Part shown: positions 36,244-49,588 of the stretch, one piece after another | Numbering within the stretch: position 1 is the first letter of the stretch | Layout: each line of letters begins with the position of its first letter | NCBI GenBank assembly: GCA_019614645.1 | Contig: JABWDB010000008.1 | Location: 7,812,001 to 7,876,000, forward strand | Reading direction: 5' to 3' | Source of the DNA: Stratiolaelaps scimitus | Lineage: Eukaryota; Arthropoda; Arachnida; Mesostigmata; Laelapidae | DNA length: 64,000 bases | Program-made: the position numbers and the translations under genes | Notes under the pieces: model-generated | Databases searched by the model: none | Seen by the model: the letters and a program-made list of their open reading frames with translations, nothing else | What the model was told of the DNA's origin: nothing

Positions 36244-39200
36244 CGTATAACATCGAGTAGTAATCCGCCAGCGTAATCTGTCACCGTAACTGACTTGAAG
36301 GGAGCGCTAAGCGTTGCTGTAGGACGCCTGTGCAGCACGTCGATGCGAGTGTCACATGTTCGAGCATGTAGATGTATATTATATCCACGAGGACTCACAA
36401 GGTCTGCGAGCGTAGTTGCTGCCCATTGCTCAAGTAAGTGGCAGGATGTTCGTAAACAGAGCAGAGTCGTGGTGCAAGCATGCCTATCTGCCCTGACATC
36501 CTCTAACGACTATCGATATATAATAAGTAATTTATGGGCGGCGATTTATCAAGAACGTCGTGCAATAATGGTAGTAATGCAATGGCAGTAGTGCAACAGT
36601 TATAGCTGGATAGCGATAGTCATCATGGTGTATTGTCGTGAAATCATCACCGCGTTCATATGGTGCGACGCCGATTAGACGTAATGAACTGCGATTGCCG
36701 GTTGTCCGCGTAGTCCATCCGACCAACTGTGATTGTACGCGTACTCGTGAATCTGAATTCGTATTGAGATAGCGTCGTCACTCTTGTCCACAACGTAACA
36801 ACGCAAAAGACCACAACAATTTAACCCTGTCTCAAAATCAGCCATTGTGAGCATGGACTCTGTCTAGCAATTGTCGCATCGGGAAAAATAGAGACCACTC
36901 CGAGAATACAGCAACCAAGCAGGTATGAATCTCGGATCCGCTGTGCTCGCCACACAATACTAAAATAATGGCACTTAGCGCAAATAACCAGCACGATAGA
37001 GCAGCTCAGATGATTGAAGGCTGCGGAGGATGGTCGGATTGCCGCTATAACAACAACAGCAACAATAACAACAACAACCACTAGAAAAGTAGATTCAAAC
37101 GAATGCATCCCGAATGTATCATTGTTTCGTGTAAACGATAACCGAGCAGACTCTGGAGGACAGGCTCTGCTTAGCCTGGAGTAGCGAAAACCGCTAACAA
37201 CCCACTTACTTTACCTTATATAGGTGGAAAAAGTCCGTTGAGACAATATTAGACTAATGCAGATATAACGGCATTATGGTATCAAAGGCCTTCTATCTAC
37301 AGATGGAAAACTGGCGGACAGCGTTGGCGGCACAGATGATACGCGCCACTGTGTCACCGCGGTAATTGATATCGTGGAATTGTGCCCTTCGGAGAGATCC
37401 AAGAGATTTCGTCTGTAAATCAGAATGACAATGCCGGTTCTGGCCTATTGTTATTGTTTACGAGATGTTACGGTAGCCGGCAGTTGAGCGAAGAGGATCA
37501 TGTTCAGATGAATAATTCCTTTGACAAACCAATCAGAAGAGTGCCAGCAATGACTCACAGTCAAATACAGACGACCATGTATCAACTTGGCTAACGTTTC
37601 ATACGAACATTGTATTACAAGTAGCAGTTGTCGACCACCAACTGACCAACGATCATTCTACTTTCTCGGCCACGCTCATCTTCTCCGACTCGGTATCCCC
37701 AAGGTGTATACTCTAGTTCAGATGTTCCCGCCAAGCAGTAGACCGATAAAAAGAAGAAAAATTGAAGATAGAGAATAATAACTATTCTGTGAGTACCGTG
37801 TATAACTTGGTCGTTGAGTGCAAAAACGAGTTAATGTTATTATCCTACTAATTGCGCATTACCGGAACCTTTCCCGAAGCTCTAGTCGCTAGAGTCATGT
37901 TCCCGTTTAGACCCTGTCGCTGCCACGAAACAAAAATACTACCATCAAAGTACGTGACGAGCCAAGTTAAATCGTTTGTCCCCTACCTGCTCGATGATTC
38001 AATATATTAAATGCACTGGCCATTTAAAATGTGTACCGTGGAAGCCGACAAGGAACCGAAAACTGGTAGATCCAATAGTTACACCCTACACCTGTTCTTG
38101 ATCAGGTACTTCAACGGACGTATGTTGAATTTTCAAGTACCGTCACAGGTCATCACTATAGAAATAGCATAATAATATAAGACTAGTCCGGTGACGCCAC
38201 GAACGAGTCGGCTGTTTCCATCGCATGAGCCCATCTCCAAGACCAGTGGGCGGTCACAGAAGATACGGACGGTGCCACTCTGGCGTACGAGCATCATTCG
38301 GCATTTAACGCAATTTAGTCCAATAAAGGAGCAACAACTGACGATTATACAGTCGGCTGGACACGCAGAGGCTGCTATGTCTCCTGTTTAATCTCTAACG
38401 TCCACGTTGTCACTTCTCTTACGACAGCCAGACATTTCGGCCACGGCAGGAGAAACGGCGAACTCAGCAGGAGAGGTGAGTGATAAACACGCTCAGCTAC
38501 TGTGATGCAATAAAAGGCCACTCTTGAATGTCTGTGTACGCCGCCGCTACGATGTTTAGTATGGGTATTCGTGCTCTAATATGATGGGCAATTGTATAGC
38601 GCGTCGCTTGCACCCCGAGATTGTTCGATTCGCCGATACAGACACGAACGCGAACGCACGGATTGGTCGTGTGAGATCGAGAGGACGGTCGCTCCGCGAT
38701 GTCACATCCGCCAATCCGGCTTATGTCACACTGTTCTAACCCGTTTGTTTCGACGTGACGTATGACACTCGTTCTTAGTTAGTTCTAGACGGCTTGTTTA
38801 GACACACACAGTAGACCCGGAATAATGGGCGGCAGGCTCAATCAAAAAATTCACCGAGGCGGCCTTCACCAGAGGCGGTCTTCATCATCTCGCTCTGTTC
38901 GCGCAGAAAGCATCTCTTCTTTGTACATGACCGTCGCTCAGTGCGTCTGACGTGTGGATGTCGGACATTAGGAGCTCGGCCTCATCACCGTGGCTTCCTT
39001 CATCGTCGGCGTCGTTTTCGACGTCCACGCGACGTAAAACTGTGCTTGGCGTCCTCAATCTGGCCCCTAGCAACGTCAGATCGACCAGCGCCGACGGCAA
39101 ACCGCCCCTGTACCAGCAACGGTCCAGCGTGATCTCTCTCTCTCTCTGTCTATCTCGACTATCTCTCTCTCTCTCTCTCCCTCTCTGTTTTGTTCGTACT

Positions 39201-40659
39201 CAAAAGAATTAACCGGCCAACAGCATCAGCGGCGCCAGCAGCGATTGCACGGCCGTATCTACAAACGACCTGAACAAGAGTTAACGAGTAGCACTCTTCG
39301 CGGCAGTGGTCTCGACACAGCGGTTCCTGCTGCGCTAGGCTTCCTCGTTCGCTCTCAACCCGCGATGAACAACGATGGGGAGCAGCGTAAACAACGGCGA
39401 ATCCGCTATGGTAGTGCGGATGGCGCCAGCTGCCGTCTATTCGGTTGCCACTGACGGCGCCTACTCAGATTCAGCAGCTCAGACCGGAACCTTTGTCAAC
39501 AGGCTAAGAGACTCACTGACTGAGCGATAGACAACGAATTGCTCGCATGGTATTAGCAGCAGCAGCAGCAGCAGCATCAATACATGCTCAGTGTCGTCGT
39601 TATCGGTTGCTGGAGCTACTGTCCCTATTCCTGCTTCTGCTTTGATCGTGGCCGCCGGGTATGCGTATAGATACAACGGCGTCTGCGACTGTACCCTCGA
39701 TCAAAATGGAATACAACGATGTGTGACACCACCGAGTGTTTGAGGATAAAGCCAGACGCAACATCGCCGATAGACGCAGAGCCGAATAGATCTGTCTGTG
39801 AATCCTCAAATGCTATGTCCCCTCCTTCTCCCCGGGGACGATGTAGATAGTACTACCCACCGTGTACAATCACGCCTGCGCTCCATGCTGTAGCCAATCG
39901 GCGGCGGCGGCGGCTGATGTCTCGTCAGTCTCACTGCGCGGCCAGCTAAAACTCCAGCTGGCTGCTAGTGAAAGAATGCCACAGTGAGCAGAGCACGCTC
40001 TCATGATCATGGTGACGGTAGCGGCGGTGGTGTGCGTGTACCCGTGGCTCTAGTGCCAGTCAGTTTGTTTGGTTCGTTGGAGTGAGATACCGTGAACAGC
40101 CAGACTGGTAGACAAACGCTTGTAGACATATAATGGATATTGAAGAGGATAGCATTGCATCGAGAATAACGTGGCCACAATAATAATAATAACAGCAACA
40201 TGGACAAACGCTCCTAGAACGAAATAGCTAGAACACAAGCTATTATATAATATGTACCTACGGTCGGTTGCTTTTGAGTGCCCGTGCGCATGACGACGGC
40301 GACGATCGCCTTCTACGGTAAAGTAGAATGGGTGCGCTTTATCGTTGATTAACTACAGACTAGTTAGTTAGTTTGCTCGGAGCTATAATATTTTATATAT
40401 CAGAACTTCTGAATAAGAGTCATCCAAACTGTGATTAGTATACATTAGGGGTATACTTTTTTATTATTTACGCACCGGATCTAGCGCTCTGGGAGCCTCC
40501 GAATGGCACTATACTTTACATTTGCGTTACCATTCCTAATTTAGTTATCGATAGCTTCCCGAAGCAAGTGGATGGTTATTGTTACTTCTCTAATTATTGT
40601 GTATGTAAAGATTCACAATCATGATCGCTAAGCCTATGCCGTCGTATTTAATCGGTGGT
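36244..40659. other. No supported gene; simple repeats
   Basis: Contains a (CT)n-rich stretch at about 39129-39185, an (AGC)n run at 39555-39575, a (CGG)n patch near 39900 and AT-rich sequence at 40380-40470. The open frames are short and carry no recognisable domain. Confidence 0.4.
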
Positions 40660-42260
40660 TGCATAATGTACACCGCCAGACAGAACCAGCTTCGTTTTTC
40701 TGCCATTGACAACGAGCCCAAGCCGAACTAGCCCATTTTCAAAGCCTCAGTACTCTTTACAACAGAGTCCTCTGAATCCTAATGGTAGGCTTAGCGGGGT
40801 CAGGTCGAAACAACAGTGAAGTACCGCCTGCATATGCGATAGTCTTACGGATATCGCCTTCACAGATCTTGAGTAAAGCTTATGTAAACGGTGAACATAG
40901 AGGGGTCGTTATACATGGAGGCGTTCCAACGTTAACTACCTCCCAGTTGGATACGACACAACCAACCCTGTCTGTGTGCCTTCTTCTGGTGAGATATGAC
41001 CTGAGACAGTCTGCGTAGTCGGTTTGCACCCAAGACTTCGAGCGTCTGCAAAAAGACCCCATGTCGTGAGCAACTGAGGACAGCCGCTACATCCAAGAAC
41101 ACCCTAAAACATAATTGCTTATTTTTCGTTGTGTCGGAAATCTCCTGACAGAGATACGCCAGAGCAAGTTCAGTCAACGTCGTTCTCCAGAAACCAAACT
41201 GACTGTGTGAAAAGAATTTGGCGCTCTCAAGATGCCTCCCAAGTCTACTTATCACTATCACAAGCTTCTGGAAAACTTTGAACACGTAATCGACAAGAGG
41301 AAATTGGCCTATAATTGGCAACCCGAGTACGTTGACCTTTGTTTTTAAAAGGAGGAACTATTTTCGTATCCTTCACTCTGCTAGGGAGTGCACCCGTACT
41401 AAAGGACTAACCCGGACAATGATACTCGAGAGCGGATGCGGCGGCTAGCTTCAGCAACTTTGTAGGAACATCAGCGGCTTTTACTTCCCATCCTGCCTTG
41501 ATGCCTTCATGGACCATTTCAGCCTTGCATTTGTCGACATTACTAAGCTTGAAGGAGCTATCCTCCGAGTAGCTGCCAACTCAGGCCGCACATCTTCCAG
41601 GATGTCAAGGGAGGCAACAGTCACAGCTCCGACGGGCACAAAGTGACTGTTAAGCTCGTCCGCTACGGCCTGAGAACTATGCAGCTGTTGCCCGAATCAA
41701 GGTCAAGCGTGAGTGGCAGAGCCGCCTTAGATTTATCTCTGCCACAGGATGCACCGATATAATTCCGCAGCCGACCGGGGTCACCCTTTAACCCAAGAAA
41801 CGGTTCCTATAGAAAGAAGTCTTGGCAAGTCGTATAGCCCATCTGTACCGACGGAGGGCGGTGTAGTGGACTGCCTCAGAATGCTCGGAGGCGGATCGAT
41901 GAAATCTTGGGTGCAACTTGTTGACTTTCCGCCTGAGTCGCTGCAGCACAGCTCGTTACGGCAATGTGGTCTGTTGTTCGGTGACGTGAATCTTGTCGAT
42001 GACGTGAACGTAGCCTCTGGAACTGAAAACTCGAAATCCTAACAGGCAGGCCTGGCAAGAAGGTGAATATCAACTGAAAGGTACGACGAGCCCTCACAAA
42101 GATGTTCACACCACCGCCGCGCTTCTCCAACTTAGCCAGTAACACTAAAACCAGAGGTGCCGTTGCCAGCATAGATAGGGCTTTTTAACTACGTCTCGGT
42201 TATAGCTACGACATCAAAATGGGATTCCTCCTCATCAAAAAAAGGCACTCAAATACTCCA
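40660..42260 (-). mobile_element. Decayed LINE (non-LTR retrotransposon): endonuclease and reverse transcriptase
   Basis: Read on the - strand from about 42245: HFDVVAITET and a stop (AP-endonuclease motif), RGGGVNIFVR in another frame near 42120, then KDTKIVPPF and NYRPIS (fingers of the reverse transcriptase, about 41320-41390). Next is the 41321-40932 frame with SQFGFW-TTLTELALAYLCQEI and VFLDVA, then IAYAGGTSLLF (from YADD) near 40820 and NGRKTKLVLSGG near 40690. The block order is that of CR1/Jockey-type LINEs. It is full of stops and frame changes and is shorter than an intact element, so it is dead. The clade is not resolved. Confidence 0.85.
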
Positions 42261-43109
42261 GCTACCTATCCTTTCTAGGACCCCCTCTCCCCGAATTGAT
42301 GTGAATGGAAATAGGAGACGAGTATCAACAGGCCTAATTTCACCTAGCTACAAACGTTATAACGCATTGTACAAAGACTATCAAAGTTCTCTGATGTAAA
42401 AAAATCGCTCCGAACGAGTTAATAGTATATCTATCGCTAACGAGGAACACACCAACTAAAGTCTGTAAAAGATACAAAGAAAACTTTTTCAAACTATAAT
42501 TGAAAAACCGATTGTCATCTATTGATCGTCTTCCAGCGATTCGTTGAGCAATAATCATGTCACTGCAGTCGTCGCTTATAATACATGATACTGTTTATAA
42601 CGGACATTTTTAAACGTCCATAATGAGACTCTTTTACGGCATAACGGCCGGTTGTGATCATGCGTAATCGTTGGTTTTTACTACTATTTTATCTAATCAT
42701 AGAGTTCCTTACTGGTCTGTTCTGGGCGGGAGGATGACAACACGTTCACTTTCTCCAGCTATAAACATTCATCAACATTCGTTTTGCTGGAGTTCTCTTC
42801 AATTCGCATGGTTTACAACTTCATGGCGAATACATCCCTAACTAGCGGCTTGGTCTACGATCGTGATTCCTGACAGCCGAATCTGAAATGCCTGTATCAC
42901 ATCACATCTCAGTGTGAGGCTTTAGCCTGTGTGACTCTGAAGGACGCTCCATATATGTGGAGACCCCACGAGAGGAACGGTTGAGTCAAGTGCACAAGGA
43001 CTTTTCTTTATCATAAAACAAGTGCTCCTCCTATTTTTTCAAAGCCGCCTATTAGCCAACACACGCATATCAGATCATACAGTAGATATGTGTTCAGACG
43101 CGTACTTAC

Positions 43110-43375
43110 CAACATGTCGCCAGTGCACCTTCGTACCCTGACGCGCTGACATTCTGAGTCGCTATCGTCAAGCATCGAACCATCTCTTTGTTGAAGTTGA
43201 GAATTTTAATGTCGTCCTCGTCGGCAGGTGGAGTTGCATCGATCAGTTCTTCGATAACTAAAACAATACAGTAATTAGCATATTAGGATTCGTATTCGAT
43301 ACGCTCACGCTGGGTCCCAGTCGACGTGGGAGGTTTCTCGATTCGATTTGGGCAGAGCAAACACGTGTCGGCCAT
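43110..43375 (-). CDS. Candidate first two exons of an unknown gene
   Basis: Exon 43257-43110 has a good acceptor (ctgtattgttttag) and a TG|GTAAGT donor. Only one frame is open, reading IEELIDATPPADEDDIKI, then LNFNKEMVRCLTIATQNVSA, acidic and unlike chance. Upstream, 43375-43309 starts MADTCLLCPNRIEKPPTSTG and ends with one base before GTGAGC. The phases match (1 to 1), but the intron between is only 51 nt, so this start exon is less certain than the second exon. A possible next exon (acceptor near 42922, reading LKPHTEM and stop) fits in phase but is tiny. No family recognised. Confidence 0.4.
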
Positions 43376-44751
43376 TACACGCAATTTTCAGAAAAAAAGT
43401 CTCCCCTACGCGTTGACTTGTTTACGATAGAGCAGATAGACTGATAGTCCAACGAAGGTGTCATGACGAACAGATAAAAATAGTAAACACAGATAGAAAC
43501 AATCATAAAAGTTTCTCTGATAAAGCCAAAAGAAGCATTCCGTCCAATTGGGATGGCCGCACTTGGTTTAACAGCGGCAGCTCCTTTGGCTGTACCCAGT
43601 CTCATCGCGATGTATTCGGTTTCTAATCTAGTCAAGGAACTAGTAACTAACTAACTACTAACTAACGAAGATGCTTGGAAGCACCTTGTATCAACCAGAG
43701 ACCACGTGAAACCTAATTTACATAATAAGATACCCTTAGCAGCTCTGTCGACTCATTCAACGCAAATGGTTGCAACCCTTTCATGAATCTGTTCAACAGT
43801 CGAATGAGCAGAGTTGGGACCTGTGGCCTTCGAAAGATTGGTAGGACCAGGGATGACAGTCATAAAACTTTCTACAGATACAACGAGAACGATTATTGTC
43901 CGTTATAGGGGAACCCACTTTCATAATTAAAAAAATTACAATTCAGTACTAAATATAAAAACATCAATAAGCCGTTGCATATTGAGCTAAGCATGAAAAT
44001 CATGCAGTAACAGATATTAGCTTTACCCGCATCTTTCGCGTAATTCCACGAGACGGTAAAATTGTGTCAGGTCCAAATGTGCCGCACTCAGTGCCTGCCT
44101 GACCCCTCAGAATATGTGGAATATTACGAAACCGATTAATAAAGCGTCTATTGTACAATTATGTACAGTGGGTTATTACTTGTTTGTTGTGGCGCATCCC
44201 GACGCAGCGCTAACAATTGATTATTGTAGAATAACATCAAATTATATCCGCTGTTGCGGAAAGACGTCACCTCATCGACGACTTGAAGGAATATAACTCA
44301 AACTCTTTTCGCTTCTACATACACTCGTTCCCTACCCAGGGAAATTTTGGAGATGAGACGGCCAGCTCAGAGTTCGCGGTCGTATACGAGACCGTTATGT
44401 TCTACGTATTCCCTTATAGGTTCCCTATGCATTAAAGTTCAACGAGATGAAGCGCGGTGTACTTCCGCTGCTGTAGCTACCGCTCAACTTACAGGCGCTG
44501 CTGAGACCGACGAACAACGCGATAGATAAGAAAATCTGCCTCGTCAACATGTTGATGTTGAGTGGTAGGCACAGGGGGGGGGGTGGCAGGAATGCTGGAA
44601 GCGGTTACGCGACTGAATGGATCACCTGAAATGATAGAAGAGAGACCATGTTAAACGTGGTATCGGATCATATAGCCATTGCTTGCTAGGACGGTTCATG
44701 TCACTCGGAGTGTTCGATGTCACTTACTCCTATGTCGCTTCCTATACTTAC

Positions 44752-44895
44752 TGCTGTATATGAATCTAAGCGCATGCGTGTGAATAATGTGCCCGCTTCA
44801 ATTCTGCTTGTTGAGTTCAGCAGAATGGCAGCGGAGACGTCAATTCGCGTCGCATTGCTGCATTTGATCTCGATATGAATGACTCGAATGTTTAA
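44752..44895 (-). CDS. Candidate internal exon, unknown protein
   Basis: Acceptor gaggacatttcag and donor GCA|GTAAGTATAG, the latter a near-perfect U1 match, flank 48 codons open in phase 0. They read LNIRVIHIEIKCSNATRIDV, then SAAILLNSTSRIEAGTLF. There are two potential N-glycosylation sites (NAT, NST). The frame is also open upstream of the acceptor to 44979. It may belong to the same - strand transcription unit as 43110-43375, but the phases do not join directly. Confidence 0.3.
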
Positions 44896-44979
44896 CTGAA
44901 ATGTCCTCACATCGAAAGCATGGCAAAGTCCCATTGGTTCGGATTGTAAGCACGTGGCCAATGTAGCCGTACAATACAA

Positions 44980-47900
44980 GCACGCCGTCTAATGCTACTG
45001 TACTGATATTAGCTGTGTAAGCTAGCTTTCTTGCATTCCGCTTTCTAGTACCTCTATGCCTGCCTCGGTGGACATTTGCGATGTGAGAGATTGCTCAGCA
45101 ACCTTCGTAAGAAGGGGGAGTGTCAATCTGTCATTACAAAGTCCCTAATCCTCGAGTACTCTTGTTGAATTGCATCCGACCACGCCAAAGTCGACGGGTG
45201 ATCTGAGGGCACGATAGACATTCGGCCGTGCAGTTGAGCGCTGTCAGAGGTGCTGCATCTGCCGGCCAACGTGAACAACGAATCGGGGTTGCTGCCAACT
45301 CCGTTCGGGCCTGTTGACGGCCTAGAGCCTATGGACGTTCTGTCCCCTATACATAGTATGGTGTATACGCTAATAGCTCAATAGGAGGCATTCTCATAAG
45401 CAAACAACATAGCTGGTAACTTCGTGGATCCCGTCCATAAGGGGATTCATAGAAGTGGTAATTGGATTTTGGGGGAGCCTTCTTCTCACCTTCATTGTCC
45501 TCTCGTATAGACTCTCGACTTTTGCCGAATGCGGAGGATTATGTTACTTCGGATACCAGAACTTCTAAGACGCGTTCATTCTAAGACACTATCTGCAGGG
45601 GGTTGCTTTTCTGGCTAGATGTATAATTACCTTTACACGCGCGCGCACACACACACACCTTACAATCGGTTCGTTTAGCTCTGATAAGGGTATTGTTGTT
45701 CCAATCAGAACAATGTGTGTCTGCGTATATTGTAATTACTCGGCATATACAAAGTGTCTGAAGGGAACTCCGGTGATTAGCCAACTATAATAATGAAACA
45801 CAATGCACTTGTATCCAAACAAGGTTCAAAGGTCATATCGCTGTTGGTTTACCCACAATTTCTTCAAGGTTACCTTTATAGACCTGTAGACGAGATTAGA
45901 AATCGAAACTTTCAAATGAGGGTTCTTGCAACGGAAACTTGGATTTGTAGATCCTCCGTTTTAAATCCACAAAACCCCTTTGTGAACAAATGTAGTCAAT
46001 AGTTGAAGTTACGGGTTTAGTAATAAAGTGAGTTACCTCTTTCTGACTCAAGCAGGAGAAGCACACGACATTCGTCAGAGATGGTCTGTCATACACTTTG
46101 TCGTTGCTAGAGCGCCGAGCTATGAGCTGGGGCCTCTGTTATTGTATAATAGTTAGAGATACGTGTGGCGCGATATCTATATCAATATTTTCGCCATAGA
46201 ACGCTGCTGACCACGGACCTCGAGTACCACACACAGTGAAGAAGGTAACTTTATGGTCCTTGCGTTCATTGCGGTCTACATATTTGTGGCATGAAAGGCG
46301 ACAATAAGTGCTGCGATATTTTTTCGCCTGTATGAACAGAACGTCTCACTCATGCGCCTACTATATGTGCGTACTCGATTCTATCGACGGTGGTCACGTA
46401 GGTTAAGGCTGTCATGTTTGTGGTGACATAATGATGTTGTAAATGCTATTGTTTGTTCGTATCTAATGTGGTGCATCGAGTTGCCCCAGCAGTGGACCAC
46501 CGGCAGAACAGGTGAACGTAGATTTTTTTTGTCGTAATCCTACCTATGTATTATCTGTAGTGGAACTGGTCTACGAGCCATGGTGATGCTTCATTCTCAG
46601 GTATGTGAGCGCTAAGCTGAAAAAATAAGTCTGACACACGACACAGAGTAACCTGAGTAACAGGTTTATGAGAATACTTCAAACACGCCTAGAATAGCTG
46701 AGATTACTGTTCTTTGCAAACGCCACGGGCTATGTGTAACGATCAGACGCGTGGTTATTGGTGCGAAGAGAGAGAGAGAGAGAGGCAGTTACTCAGTTAG
46801 TTACTATTTAAGTAGCTCTATTCTAGGCGTCATTTCAGCGTTTGACAATCACAAGTGGATTACCACGAACCCTCGTTTAAAGCCAAAGCACTAAACCTAT
46901 TTGAAGATCACGCTTTATAGAACAACGCGTACGGCGCAATATGATCGCAGCAGATGTTTTTTTTTTGTATATGTACTTGCATTGTAGAGTAACGTGTTAT
47001 CTATTAAATGCGTGACCTTAATCGTATTTTTCACGTTGCTCACAGCTCTGACAGACAAAATAGAGAGCTCCAGATTATTAAACACTGTTCATTTATTTCG
47101 GAACAATATTGTTTGCGCATTCGGCCAAAACCTCAAGCACCCTGTCAACGACTCGGTCTGTCCCCGTACAAGATTGATTTTGTTGAATTTCGTAACAGAT
47201 TTTCTCGCTGTATTACGTGGCGCTCATTGCTATCATTTTCACAAAATCCAACCCCGCATACACCATGCTGTACGTATCCACACGCACGCATACTATCGCA
47301 GCTCGACATAAGCTCCGCAGATTATTAAAGCTATTCGATATTCGTTGTCGAATGCGTTGGCGCCTGACCATGCGTTATCCGACGGAGTAGGCCATAGTGA
47401 CGTTTAACGTGTGCAACAACCCTGCGGATAATTTCCTCCAATGACCATATCTGCTTTGAGGTCCCCCTATAAGATCCTATCCCTTAAACCGTTTCTACAT
47501 TCGGCCTCATGCTGGTACCCGCAGGAAGAAAGAAAGCGTGCTGCGGGAGACGCACGTTCCTCACGCCCGGCTGACCACACACAGACATTGGGCTTTACTC
47601 AAAATGAGCAAAATTCTTCTGTTGAACAATTTTGTTGAGTGTGGTGTTCTTCTTCTATTGATTTGACTCTGTGCTCGCTGTCCACCCTGACCGGGGTCGT
47701 TTCTATCTGATATTGATTTCGAGCAGCGACAGTGGTTGTTAATAACAGCCGTGGTGGTGGTGGTGATTGAGCTACTTTATACTGCAGGTATCGACAGCTC
47801 GATTCAAACGTGTGTGACTCTGTTAAATCAGCGTCAGGGCAACAATTGCTCGTAAGCAGGCCATGAGCAACATCGTTTTATGAAGTCGGCGACTTGTGTG

Positions 47901-48797
47901 TTTTTAAATGAACGTTATACCTAAAATAGTGAACGCGAGTGATGTGGCGAGTATTTTGGATCTAACCAAAAAAACATTGGTTTGACCTACGATTTGCCTG
48001 TGTGGACTGAACATGAATCCACCAAGAAATGCTAAATTAATTACTTTGCTGCTGGTATTACAGTAGCAATGAAATGCATATAGTGGGAGGTGCTGGTTTC
48101 GGATTGCCACGATAGACCAGAATTTGAAACAAGAGTAGCTTCATTATCGATGTCCAATAGAAAAAGACATCCACGTGTAACATCATGCTCCCATGAGATA
48201 ATTATTCTACACGATCAGCCTCAACAGTAGCCGCATTTCAAGATACTGACACACTCAGCATTTACTATCTAGAATAGTTGAGTGTTTTTTTTTGCGATCC
48301 CATTCTAACGAATATCAATAAGCCGCTGCTAAGAAAAAAAAACAATCTTGTTGATGGTTCCTGCTTGCACCAGCCACAGTAACTCTCCCGTCTGTCTGGC
48401 TTGCTTGGTTGACGTCAAAATCGTCGAAGCGTGCCGACACCGATTAAGCCTCTGTTTGTATGTAACAGTGGAACGTACCATAACGATAATTACCACGACA
48501 ACAATCAGATGGAGATCGTATCGTATATATCATCACATCAGGTATAATAAGCTGGCGTCAAAATCTCAGAATATCAGTTCACCCTGCGGACACATACACA
48601 CGTGCGAGCGTTCAACAATCATACATAGATACTTATATTACTTTGTAATTATAATACGTCGTAGTGTTACGCAAAGTATATTAACTGGTAGAAATCCACT
48701 GTCAAGGTCGTCTGACTCGCCTTCATCATTCTCGGTAGACGTTCTTCGCGTCCATCATCTCACCGTGCATACGGCATCATCTTGCTGCAGTCGAAGC
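44980..48797. other. No supported gene
   Basis: Short alternating purine-pyrimidine run (cgcgcgcgcacacacacac) near 45639-45658, (GA)n at about 46767-46784, and a (GTG)n patch near 47752-47764. A possible - strand first exon ends ACAATGAAG|GTGAGA near 45487. No domain recognised. Confidence 0.35.
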
Positions 48798-49100
48798 ATG
48801 CTAAGGACGCCAGTACGATTCGTATTATTATTACTATTACTATTATTAGTCTACAACAATATTTCCAGCGAGCACCAGTCATTCGCCAGACGTTCTCAAT
48901 CTGTGCGTCGTTTAGCTAGCCAAGCCGCGAACACAGAAACGTCGTATCGGAGTTCGAAGAGGCACGCGAACGCCGGGTTACTTCACAATGGGCGAGCAAG
49001 CCATCACAGCACCATTGCCTATGTTTCGTCTAGTGAGAACATCCCCAATGTTGTGTGTCTTTACGCAAAGTCAACGAGGGCGAGCTCATCACTATTGTAA
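48798..49100 (+). CDS. Candidate secreted peptide precursor (100 aa)
   Basis: From the ATG at 48798 the product begins MLRTPVRFVLLLLLLLLVYN, a textbook signal peptide layout (basic n-region, Leu core). It continues with Arg-Arg, Arg-Arg and Lys-Arg sites at about residues 31, 37 and 54, the last followed by HANAGLLHNGR, where Gly-Arg could be an amidation and cleavage site. That layout sugg​ests a neuropeptide or similar precursor, but the peptide matches none I know. The Leu run is written by a TTA/CTA triplet repeat, so it might be accidental. The frame is open for 150 codons upstream, making this the longest open frame in the window. Confidence 0.3.
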   Translation: MLRTPVRFVLLLLLLLLVYNNISSEHQSFARRSQSVRRLASQAANTETSYRSSKRHANAGLLHNGRASHHSTIAYVSSSENIPNVVCLYAKSTRASSSLL

Positions 49101-49506
49101 ACGTTTTGTCAAGCCCTGCCTTGCTGGAAATATGATCTACGCCTATCGGCGTTTTAATGATCACATGGCGTCGTCATTAGCTGTTTTGTCTTCCTGAGTT
49201 CGACCCTAAATAATTAACGGAGCAGTATATGAGAATTCACAAAGGTATACTATCATAATAATAGTAAGATATGCTGTAATTATTTCTGATCGGTACAGTT
49301 GCTTGTATTCAACAATAGGAGCGTATATCAGGTGGCGCTGAAAACACTGCCATAGACGTAACGAAAATTTGGAAAATAGATTGATTCAAAATTACCTATC
49401 ATGATATATAACAGATAGCGGGCTGATTTTATGCGACTATGTATTGTTTATATAAGTATATGTTTACATACTACTTTTGTCATGTAATCATTCAGGTTGA
49501 GTAGGT

Positions 49507-49513
49507 ATGGCTG

Positions 49514-49548
<35 letters not shown>

Positions 49549-49588
49549 GGCTGGGTATGAACATATATATATATATATATATATATAT
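49507..49588. repeat. Duplicated unit ATGGCTGGGTAT + (TA)n
   Basis: ATGGCTGGGTAT occurs at 49507-49518 and 49547-49558, each followed by a (TA)n run, so the microsatellite and its flank were duplicated together with a 40-bp period. Confidence 0.9.

Noticed and set aside
48348..48797. 150-codon N-terminal extension of the peptide-precursor frame
   Set aside because: Thr/Ile/Arg/His-rich random-like translation over simple repeats. The later ATG gives a sensible signal peptide.
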